Positions 42,805-48,947 of a stretch of 48,947 nt of DNA are shown here, piece by piece. The translations under genes and the position numbers were made by a program. This stretch comes from Oscillospiraceae bacterium (lineage in GTDB: Bacteria > Bacillota > Clostridia > Christensenellales > Aristaeellaceae): the NCBI GenBank assembly GCA_031255415.1, contig JAIRSO010000057.1, positions 1 through 48,947 on the forward strand. The letters run 5' to 3'. Numbering within the stretch: position 1 is the stretch's first letter; the number at the start of each line of letters is the position of its first letter. The notes beneath the pieces were generated by a model, which was given only the letters and a program-made list of their open reading frames with translations, was not told where the DNA came from and searched no databases.

Positions 42805-44488
42805 CAATCGGTGTTGGCGCAGGGGTTGGCGTTGGCGCTGTGGTTGGAGTAGGCGCTGGCGTTGGAGTTGGCGTTGGCGCTGTGGTTGGAGTAGGCGCTG
42901 GCGTTAGCGCAGGGGTTGGCGTAGGCGCAGGGGTTGGCGTAGCCATTGCCTCATCGTACATGAATCCTAACGTTAGCCTCCCCGCTTTGCCGTCCGCGCC
43001 TAGCCCGTTTGCGCGCTGATACGCCCTGACCGCCTCGCGCGTCCCGTTCCAGTAACCGCCCGTTATCGATCCCGCGTAATAACCCAGTTCAGTTAGCTTT
43101 TTCTGAAGCCAGAACACGTCCGCGCCTTCGCTGCCGACTTCCAGCGTCCGGATCGGATGATCCGGCGGCGTGCGCGGATCATATAACGGGGTGGGAGTAG
43201 GCAGCGGCGTTGATACGGGCAGCATGTTCGCATAATTCAGCGCGGGCGGCTTCAATGCCATCGCGCCCTCCGGGTCGGGCGCTCCGCGTATTACATCGAC
43301 GACCGTGCCCGCGCCGCAGTTTTCATATATCCACCTTGCCTCCGACACCAGCAGCCGTATGCACCCGTGCGACGCTTTCTTACCCAGGTTGTGATACGAT
43401 CCGACGCTTAGCGTCATCACGTCCGGTTCGCTGTATATCACTGAGTGAAACGCGATCGAGCTGGATATCCGCGTCCAATACTGCGCGTATGTCCCCCACT
43501 TGTCGAAATAACACCATCGCGCGGTTCTGCCGTTGAGTATATATTGACGCTCGGGGGTGGGGTTCGCGTCGGTGCCCGTCGAGCAGATCATGCGTCGGAC
43601 TATGTTGGCGTACTCGCCGTTCGAGTCCAGGCCGTACACGGTCACATATTGGTTGATAATGTCGATGGTGATGTAGTACTCGGGCGGGGGTGGGGTAGGC
43701 GCGGGTGTGGGCGAGGCGGACGCGTCTCGAGGCTCGCCGCCGCCGAACAGCTTATCCCACGTCTTGCGGCCTACGATGCCATCGGCGGACAGTCCGTTGT
43801 TGTTCTGGAACGCCCTTACCGCGCTTCGCGTATTCTTATAGAATTCACTCGATATTAAATCCTTATAATAACCCAGCTGCGCAAGCCGTATCTGCAATAA
43901 CCGCACCGTCTCGCCCTTGGCGCCGTACTCCAGATTGCCGGGGTATTCCGGTATGGACGCTGGCAGGGTCGGGCCGGGCGTTGGGGAAGGCGTGGGTTTC
44001 GGGGTCGGCGTTGTATACGGGATCGACGCTTGGCTGAACGCCAGACGCTGGACCTCGATGGTGGCGGTTCCGGTCTGCTTCATGCCGTGCGCGCGCTGGA
44101 ACCGATTCACCGCGTCGCGGGTGCGCTCCTGATAGTTCCCGGTGACCTGATAGGTATAATATCCCAACTGAGCGAGCCGTTCCTGCAGCAGCCTCACATC
44201 CTCGCCGGACGAACCGTATCGCAGCGTCCTAGCGGGATCGGCCGCGCGTTCGATGGGTTCGGCTAGGAATAACGCCGCGGTATCACTGATTGTTATATCA
44301 ACGTCTGTAATATCACTGCCGTCCGGCTCGCCGTCGGTCACTGATAGAATATCCCAATCCTGCGCGGTTTCAGCGTACCCTATCCCCGCGCTTAACATCA
44401 GCGCGACCGCCAGCGCCAGCGCTGCGGCTCGCTTTATCCACAATAATCCCTTTAGGTTAATATCGATCGACACGCCATTCGCGCGCAC
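42782..44488 (-). CDS. Secreted L,D-transpeptidase with three peptidoglycan-binding domains
   Basis: A signal peptide ([19 protein letters not shown]) is followed by a PG_binding_1 domain, a Thr/Pro linker and a second binding domain. Next comes a YkuD-type catalytic domain with the active-site motif SHGCIRL, then a third binding domain. The tail of about 50 residues is almost pure Thr-Pro-Ala. It would make 3-3 cross-links or anchor proteins to the wall. The start is unclear: GTG 44488 has AAGGAG about 10 bases upstream, while TTG 44443 gives a more typical signal peptide and also has an SD. The tail overlaps the end of the glycosylase gene. Confidence 0.9.
   Translation of the reverse strand: MRANGVSIDINLKGLLWIKRAAALALAVALMLSAGIGYAETAQDWDILSVTDGEPDGSDITDVDITISDTAALFLAEPIERAADPARTLRYGSSGEDVRLLQERLAQLGYYTYQVTGNYQERTRDAVNRFQRAHGMKQTGTATIEVQRLAFSQASIPYTTPTPKPTPSPTPGPTLPASIPEYPGNLEYGAKGETVRLLQIRLAQLGYYKDLISSEFYKNTRSAVRAFQNNNGLSADGIVGRKTWDKLFGGGEPRDASASPTPAPTPPPPEYYITIDIINQYVTVYGLDSNGEYANIVRRMICSTGTDANPTPERQYILNGRTARWCYFDKWGTYAQYWTRISSSIAFHSVIYSEPDVMTLSVGSYHNLGKKASHGCIRLLVSEARWIYENCGAGTVVDVIRGAPDPEGAMALKPPALNYANMLPVSTPLPTPTPLYDPRTPPDHPIRTLEVGSEGADVFWLQKKLTELGYYAGSITGGYWNGTREAVRAYQRANGLGADGKAGRLTLGFMYDEAMATPTPAPTPTPALTPAPTPTTAPTPTPTPAPTPTTAPTPTPAPTPIATVSSHP
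42825..42950 (-). repeat. 42-base tandem repeat encoding the Thr-Pro tail
   Basis: Near-identical 42-base units begin at 42825 and 42867, followed by degenerate shorter units. Each encodes 14 residues of Ala, Pro and Thr. The period keeps the frame, so copy-number change would only lengthen or shorten the tail. Confidence 0.85.
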
Positions 44489-44512
44489 CGCGTCCACTCC
44501 TTACCCGCCGCC

Positions 44513-44529
44513 CAGTATGCGTCATACTG
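44513..44529. promoter_or_regulatory. Perfect palindrome before the L,D-transpeptidase gene
   Basis: CAGTATG-CGT-CATACTG lies about 25 bases upstream of the presumed start. It could be an operator or a leader hairpin. On the minus strand, CATACTG also partly resembles a sigma-E -10 box. Confidence 0.45.
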
Positions 44530-44575
44530 TGTCCGACGTATAATCAACGCCCTATCACGCGCTATTATTGCAGAG

Positions 44576-45475
44576 TCAGCCAAGTTTCCCGCGCTGTTTC
44601 TCCGCGAATTGACAAAGTCTGCCAAGCTCCGCCTCGAAGTGTACGCCAAACCGGGGATCGGTTCCGTTACGATAAGTACGCTGGATGGCGGAGCGCGTCG
44701 CGTCGTCCGCGAGCGCTGCGGCCTCGCTGAACGGCGCGCCGGACATTATCGCGCCCAGCAGAATACTCGCGAATAAATCGCCCGTGCCGTGCCATACCCC
44801 CGGCACGGCGGGATGCGCTATCCAGGTTCCATCGGAACCCAGCGCGCCGATACTGCCGTCGCTGAACGTTATTCCAGTGATAATCGCGTATGTCGGGCCT
44901 AGCTTCAGCAGCGCGTCCAGTATCCCGCGCAGAGGCTCCCTCTCGCGCGGGATCGCGCCGTATGGTATGCCGAGCAGTAACGCCGCCTCGGTAAGGTTCG
45001 GGGTGATAATGTCCGCTTGCGCGCACAGAGTGCGGGTCGCGCCGACCATCGCGGGCGTGTACGTCTTGTACAGCGCGCCTTGATCGCCCATTACGGGATC
45101 GACAAGCACGAGCGTCTTTGACCCGCGCAGAGTCTCGAGCGCGCCGCCTATCGCGGTAAGCTGCTCCGACGACGCGGCGAAGCCTGTATATATAGCGTCG
45201 AACGTCAGCCCGAGCGCGGCCCAGTGCTCCGCGAAGCGCGGCAGGTCGTCGGTCAAGTCGCGGTAGGTGAAGCCGGGGATACCCCCGGTGTGCGTGGATA
45301 ACAACGCCGTGGGCATCGCGCAGACCTCGCAGCCCATCGCGGATAACACGGGCAGAGCGACGGTCAGCGAGCACTTGCCCGCGCCGGATAGATCGTGTAT
45401 CGCGGCGACTCGCGGCGGGATGGGATCGGTTTGGTTTGGGCGCGATATCGCGCCTTCGGCGTTGGTTGTGATCAT
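44576..45475 (-). CDS. Pyridoxal/pyridoxamine kinase
   Basis: The enzyme phosphorylates B6 vitamers in the salvage route to pyridoxal phosphate. The 299-residue ribokinase-fold protein shows AAIHDLSGAGKCSLTVALP near the N-terminus, then LVDPVMGD, ITPNLTEAALL, and the catalytic GTGDLF motif in WHGTGDLFASILLGA. The first ~20 residues are longer than usual, but no other start codon exists before the core. A promoter puts the transcript start at or next to the ATG, so the mRNA may be leaderless. It is divergent from glgB. Confidence 0.92.
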   Translation of the reverse strand: MITTNAEGAISRPNQTDPIPPRVAAIHDLSGAGKCSLTVALPVLSAMGCEVCAMPTALLSTHTGGIPGFTYRDLTDDLPRFAEHWAALGLTFDAIYTGFAASSEQLTAIGGALETLRGSKTLVLVDPVMGDQGALYKTYTPAMVGATRTLCAQADIITPNLTEAALLLGIPYGAIPREREPLRGILDALLKLGPTYAIITGITFSDGSIGALGSDGTWIAHPAVPGVWHGTGDLFASILLGAIMSGAPFSEAAALADDATRSAIQRTYRNGTDPRFGVHFEAELGRLCQFAEKQRGKLG

Positions 45476-45482
45476 TCCGGCT

Positions 45483-45511
45483 ATTCTATCATATCGGAGG
45501 CAAATCTACAA
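45483..45511 (-). promoter_or_regulatory. Promoter of the pyridoxal kinase gene
   Basis: On the minus strand, TTGTAG (45506-45511) and TAGAAT (45483-45488) are 17 bases apart. The -10 box ends 7 bases before the ATG, so transcription would begin almost at the start codon. Confidence 0.7.
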
Positions 45512-45553
45512 TAACGTGGAGGATTCGGCCGCACGCGGTCGAATCAATCATGT

Positions 45554-47575
45554 ATGGATAACATATACGGCGGAAAACCAGCGGGGATAGGGCTTATCGA
45601 TACCGATCCGTGGCTGAAACCGTTCGAGCCGGATATACGCCGCAGACTGGATCGTTATGAGGCCGCGCGAAGGCGCGCGCTCCCTAGCGGCGGTACGATC
45701 GGCGGCTTCGCTAACGGCGCGCTGTTTTTCGGCATACACCGCGTGGACGAAGGATGGGTCTACCGCGAGTGGGCGCCGGAAGCGGACGCGCTGTACCTGT
45801 TCGGCGAGTTCAACGATTGGAATCGGGATCAATACCCTCTGTACCGTATAGACGGCGGCGCGTGGGAGCTGAAGCTGCCCAAGGACGCTCTGCGGCATGG
45901 ACAGCGCGTGCTGGTCAGCGTCGATTCGAGAGGCTGCCGCCGCGACAGGATACCGCTGTACATCAACAGCGTGGCGAGGGATCAGTCGGCTAATACGTTC
46001 ACCGGGCGCGTATGGGCGCCGGAGCAGCCGTTCGTATGGCGCGGCGAAAACGGGCGCTCATCGCCCCGCGATCCATTATATATATATGAAGCGCATGTCG
46101 GCATGGCCTCCCGCGAAGGCGGCGTTGGCTCGTATGACTATTTCGCAGGCGAGATACTGCCGCGCATAAAGAACGCCGGATACAACGCCGTTCAGCTTAT
46201 GGCGATACAGGAGCATCCTTACTACGCGTCGTTTGGTTATCAGGTGACGAATTTCTTCGCGCCGTCGCAGTGGTACGGCGATCCCGACGGACTCAAACGG
46301 CTGATAGACGCGGCGCACGGGATGGGGCTGATAGTGTTGCTGGACGTGGTGCACAGCCACGCTTCGGCGAACTTCGCGGAGGGTATCGCGGAGTTCGACG
46401 GCACGGAGTATCAGTTCTTCCATTCGGGAGGCGAGGGCTGGCATCAGGCGTGGGGCACGCGCGTGTTCGATTACTCCAGACCAGGGGTACTGCACTTTCT
46501 ATTGTCCAACCTTAAGTACTGGCTGGACGAGTATCACTTCGACGGGTTCCGGTTCGACGGCGTGACCAGCATGCTGTATAAGGATCACGGGCTGGGCGCG
46601 GCGTTCACCGAGTACAAGCGTTACTATAACCCCAACGCCGATCTCGACGCTGCGGCCTACTTAATGCTGGCCTGCGAGCTGATCCATGAGGTCAACCCTC
46701 GAGCCGTCGCTATCGCGGAAGACATGAGCGGCATGCCGGGGTTGTGCAGGCCGCTTAAGGAGGGCGGGTTCGGCTTCGACGCTAGGCTGGGCATGGGTCT
46801 GCCCGACTTCTGGATCAAGACGGTCAAGGGTAGGGACGAGGACTGGGATCTGCGTAAACTGTGGCATGAGCTGACCACGCGCCGCCCCGGCGAGAAGGTG
46901 ATCGGGTACAGCGAGTCCCACGATCAAGCGCTCGTTGGCGATAAGACGCTCGCGTTCCATCTCGCGGACGCGGCTATGTATACGGGCATGAGCAAACTGG
47001 TCGATGATCCAGCTATCGACCGCGCGCTGGCTCTGCTCAAGTGTATCCGTCTGCTGACGCTGACGCTGGGCGGCGAGGGGTATCTCAATTTCATGGGCAA
47101 CGAGTTCGCGCATCCGGAGTGGATCGACTTCCCGCGCGAGGGCAACGGTTGGAGTTATCATTACGCGCGCAGACAATGGAACCTCGCGGACGATCCGCTG
47201 CTGCGTTACGCCGACATAGCGCGGTTCGACCGCGCAATGCTGGACTTCGCGAAGGAGCGGCGCATACTCTCCGCGCGCGACGTATTCAACCTCTGGATCG
47301 ACCAGGAGCGCAAGATCATCGCTTACAGAAAGGCTGGACTGGTCTTTGTGTTCAACACGCATCCCTCCGACTCCCGCGCCGACTTCTATCTTCCCACGCA
47401 TACGCCCGGACGCTGGCGCGCTTGCTTCTCGACGGACGATCCATGCTTTGGCGGGCAAGGCCGCGTGGACATGGATTATACCTACAGCGCGCTGGCTGAC
47501 GATCCGCGCGGCGAGGGGTTCTTTGTGTACGCGCCGTGCAGGTGCGGGTTTGTACTGGAACGTATAGAAGGATAA
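45554..47575 (+). CDS. glgB: 1,4-alpha-glucan branching enzyme, eukaryotic-like (GH13_8 type)
   Basis: The enzyme makes alpha-1,6 branches in glycogen. The 673-residue protein has an N-terminal CBM48 domain (VYREWAPEADALYLFGEFND), a GH13 barrel and a C-terminal beta domain. The catalytic residues are Asp335 in FDGFRFDGVTSML, Glu389 in AIAEDMSG and Asp457 in SESHDQAL. The sequence around DGFRFDGVTSMLYKDHG and FMGNEFAHPEWIDFPREGN is the form seen in eukaryotic starch/glycogen branching enzymes rather than the classical bacterial GlgB. No good SD precedes the ATG at 45554. Other glycogen genes are not in view. Confidence 0.93.
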   Translation: MDNIYGGKPAGIGLIDTDPWLKPFEPDIRRRLDRYEAARRRALPSGGTIGGFANGALFFGIHRVDEGWVYREWAPEADALYLFGEFNDWNRDQYPLYRIDGGAWELKLPKDALRHGQRVLVSVDSRGCRRDRIPLYINSVARDQSANTFTGRVWAPEQPFVWRGENGRSSPRDPLYIYEAHVGMASREGGVGSYDYFAGEILPRIKNAGYNAVQLMAIQEHPYYASFGYQVTNFFAPSQWYGDPDGLKRLIDAAHGMGLIVLLDVVHSHASANFAEGIAEFDGTEYQFFHSGGEGWHQAWGTRVFDYSRPGVLHFLLSNLKYWLDEYHFDGFRFDGVTSMLYKDHGLGAAFTEYKRYYNPNADLDAAAYLMLACELIHEVNPRAVAIAEDMSGMPGLCRPLKEGGFGFDARLGMGLPDFWIKTVKGRDEDWDLRKLWHELTTRRPGEKVIGYSESHDQALVGDKTLAFHLADAAMYTGMSKLVDDPAIDRALALLKCIRLLTLTLGGEGYLNFMGNEFAHPEWIDFPREGNGWSYHYARRQWNLADDPLLRYADIARFDRAMLDFAKERRILSARDVFNLWIDQERKIIAYRKAGLVFVFNTHPSDSRADFYLPTHTPGRWRACFSTDDPCFGGQGRVDMDYTYSALADDPRGEGFFVYAPCRCGFVLERIEG

Positions 47576-47577
47576 CT

Positions 47578-48171
47578 ATGAGTATATATGTAGTCAGGCA
47601 TGGCGAGACTGAACACAATCGCCAAGGCCGCTTTACGGGCAGTATCGACGCGCCGCTTAACGAGTCCGGCAGGCTTCAGGCCGCGACGCTGGCGCGGCGC
47701 ATGTTCGAGACCGTGCGATTGGACGCGATCGTGTCTTCGCCGATGCTCCGCGCGCTCGAGACTGCGCGCGCCGCCGCCGATGCTTACCATCTGCCTATCG
47801 AGACCGCCGACGAGTTTGTCGAGCGGAACATGGGCGTTTACGAAGGGCTCACGGTCGAAGAGTGCCGCGAACGCTATCCCGATCAATTCGCGCGGAAGCC
47901 TACCTTCAAATGGGACGACGCTCCCGAAGGCGGCGAAACGCTGCGCCAGATCGACGCGCGGGTATCGCGCGGGCTGGATCGCGTTCTGTCAGCCCATCCG
48001 GATAAGGAAGTGATGATAGTCTGCCACGGCGTGGTGGTGATGATTATCGGCATGCGTCTGTGCGGTCTTAGTCTGGACGAGATGCGCGGCTTCAGAACCG
48101 AAAACTGCGGGTTGTATGTATTTCAGCCGCCATTCTTGAACGCGTCAAGTTTGCGGCGGGTTATGCCTTAA
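47578..48171 (+). CDS. Histidine phosphatase family protein
   Basis: The 197-residue protein belongs to the phosphoglycerate mutase-like branch. The catalytic histidine lies in VRHGETEHNRQGRFTG near the N-terminus. SSPMLRALETA and the second histidine in VMIVCHGVVVM are also present. Substrates of this family are varied (sugar phosphates, alpha-ribazole phosphate and others), and the sequence does not decide. The ATG at 47578 lies 2 bases after the glgB stop with GAAGGA just upstream, so it is co-transcribed with glgB and may act in sugar phosphate metabolism. Confidence 0.9.
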   Translation: MSIYVVRHGETEHNRQGRFTGSIDAPLNESGRLQAATLARRMFETVRLDAIVSSPMLRALETARAAADAYHLPIETADEFVERNMGVYEGLTVEECRERYPDQFARKPTFKWDDAPEGGETLRQIDARVSRGLDRVLSAHPDKEVMIVCHGVVVMIIGMRLCGLSLDEMRGFRTENCGLYVFQPPFLNASSLRRVMP

Positions 48172-48210
48172 TACCGAGGCGTTCCGCCGTTCGCTTTACC
48201 GTCCGCTTTG

Positions 48211-48272
48211 CCGTTCGCGTCTGTCCGTTCCGTCGATGGGTTTTCAGCCCGTCTCATCCTCTTGGCTTAGCG
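48211..48272 (+). repeat. Dispersed 62-base repeat, copy 2
   Basis: This segment aligns without gaps to 31714-31775 (48 of 62 identical). Its last ~19 bases form the final codons and stop of the GNAT gene on the minus strand. The rest of the gap 48172-48210 is a related C/T-rich sequence with repeated CCGTTCGCTTTACCGT-type words. Confidence 0.75.
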
Positions 48273-48802
48273 CGTGGGTCGATCGTTATCCAATACCGTT
48301 CAAACGTCTCGTCGCCGCGCGTTGACGTTCGCTCGAACACGCCTCCGCAGCTTAGTATGGTGCGGCGGCTGGCCTCGTTATCCGTCAGGCATGTCACCAG
48401 CGCCTTATCAAGGCCGCGTTCCCCTGCATAATCCAGGCACATCCGGAGCATCCGTTTCGCGTATCCTTTGCGCCGCTGCGACGGACGCACGCCGTAGCCT
48501 ATATGCCCTCCGTACTCTACCAGATCCCCCTTCAGATAATGCCGGAAGTTGATCAAACCCAGCACGCGCCGCGCGTCCGCGTCGACCAGCATGAATTGAT
48601 CCGCCGTTGCCAATCTGGAGTCGGGCAGGGTTTCCTCGCGCTCCGCCCGGCGGCAGTAATCGATCCAGTCTGCGGCATTGGCGAATCTCGCCAGGCTGCT
48701 CCCGCCGTGCGCTCTGCCGCCGCTTTCCAGCGTCTCCCGACGATAGTCCCAGATCTCGTCGGCGTATTCCATGTCCGGCTTAATCAGTATCAGGTTTTGC
48801 AA
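48254..48802 (-). CDS. GNAT family N-acetyltransferase
   Basis: The 182-residue protein has the GNAT fold. The acetyl-CoA site is seen in IGYGVRPSQRRKGYAKRML, which fits the R/Q-x-x-G-x-G/A motif. FRHYLKGDLVEYGGHIGYG precedes it and LVTCLTDNEASRRTI follows. It resembles the group of GNAT proteins that begin with LI-x-P-x-x-EYA, whose substrate is unknown. The start is TTG 48802; an ATG ten codons in would cut the first strand. The promoter at 48840-48868 fits. Its last codons lie in the 62-base repeat. Confidence 0.85.
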   Translation of the reverse strand: MQNLILIKPDMEYADEIWDYRRETLESGGRAHGGSSLARFANAADWIDYCRRAEREETLPDSRLATADQFMLVDADARRVLGLINFRHYLKGDLVEYGGHIGYGVRPSQRRKGYAKRMLRMCLDYAGERGLDKALVTCLTDNEASRRTILSCGGVFERTSTRGDETFERYWITIDPRAKPRG

Positions 48803-48839
48803 CGAGCCCCGCCGCCTTTCCTTAGCCGTATTAGCCGCG

Positions 48840-48868
48840 AGTATATCACAGCCGCCATGATCTTACAA
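48840..48868 (-). promoter_or_regulatory. Promoter of the GNAT gene
   Basis: On the minus strand, TTGTAA (48863-48868) and TATACT (48840-48845) are separated by 17 bases. The start would be near 48833. Confidence 0.75.
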
Positions 48869-48896
48869 TATCAGGATAGCCATTCATGACGATTTA

Positions 48897-48905
48897 TGGT
48901 ACAAT
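48897..48905 (+). promoter_or_regulatory. Extended -10 promoter at the right edge
   Basis: TGGTACAAT (48897-48905) is an extended -10 element. No good -35 box lies 17 bases upstream. It precedes the partial gene at 48928. Confidence 0.5.
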
Positions 48906-48927
48906 GCCAGGGAGAGGTGGTATTGTT

Positions 48928-48947
48928 ATGACGACTTCGTCTAGCGT
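48928..48947 (+). CDS. Start of a gene cut by the window edge
   Basis: ATG at 48928 follows GAGAGGTGG at suitable spacing and an extended -10 promoter. Only six codons (MTTSSS) are visible, so no function can be given. Confidence 0.45.

Noticed and set aside
42805-42950. Possible CRISPR-like or intergenic repeat array
   Set aside because: The repeats are contiguous, have no spacers and encode an in-frame Thr-Pro tail of the L,D-transpeptidase.

Overview
The window is a compact chromosomal segment from a GC-rich, spore-forming member of the Bacillota, most likely class Clostridia. The support is a division and cell-wall (dcw) cluster opened by mraZ, a T-box leader before valS, the sporulation genes yabP and yabQ, a MurE with the meso-diaminopimelate signature DNPR, a clostridial 2[4Fe-4S] ferredoxin, a nifZ-thiI pair and a dusB-greA-lysS operon. 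I see no phage, transposase, CRISPR array, rRNA or tRNA. No gap between genes exceeds about 300 bases.

Layout. 1-2895: T-box leader and valS. 3015-3344 (minus): a small cupin protein whose promoter is back to back with the mraZ promoter. 3574-16889: the dcw cluster mraZ, ftsL-like, PASTA-type PBP, murE, mraY, murD, ftsW/spoVE, murA, divIB/ftsQ, ftsA, ftsZ. It lacks rsmH, murF, murG and murC. A hairpin with 37-bp arms follows ftsZ. 17074-19802: a Pr6Pr-type membrane protein and, on the minus strand, yabP-yabQ (with a sigma-E-like promoter) and divIC-ppx/gppA. 19911-21362: a small XRE regulator, a hypoxanthine/uracil-type DNA glycosylase and xpt. 21383-24806 (minus): a CUT1-type sugar ABC importer (two permeases and a binding protein, no ATPase) behind a near-consensus promoter. 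24997-26400: ferredoxin and a LacI regulator. 26391-28631 (minus): a large zinc-ribbon membrane protein carrying palindromic repeats inside its reading frame. 28794-31669: a DUF6106-like protein, a cysteine desulfurase and ThiI. 31838-34439 (minus): two overlapping genes for GLUG-repeat proteins with Cys-rich tails. 34662-41588: secG, a ComEA-like protein, dusB, greA, lysS, a membrane-anchored protein and an MsbA-type ABC exporter. 41607-44488: two tandem family-4-type uracil-DNA glycosylases and a secreted L,D-transpeptidase. 44576-48802: a pyridoxal kinase, a eukaryotic-type glycogen branching enzyme, a histidine phosphatase and a GNAT acetyltransferase. A new gene begins at the right edge.

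How it fits together. Most of the left third builds the septum and peptidoglycan precursors under MraZ control. The yabPQ-divIC-ppx block links to sporulation and division. The middle holds a regulated sugar importer, and a sulfur-transfer pair for tRNA thiolation. The right half carries translation and transcription housekeeping genes, DNA repair, wall cross-linking and glycogen metabolism.

Best candidates for something undescribed: the signal-less, Cys-tailed GLUG protein pair, which has a sigma-K-like promoter match and so may be a spore-surface component; a 62-bp repeat found twice with compensatory changes in a small hairpin; and palindromic elements that are translated in frame within the zinc-ribbon protein. 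Start codons were chosen from Shine-Dalgarno (SD) spacing and family length. All functional calls come from reading motifs, with no database search.
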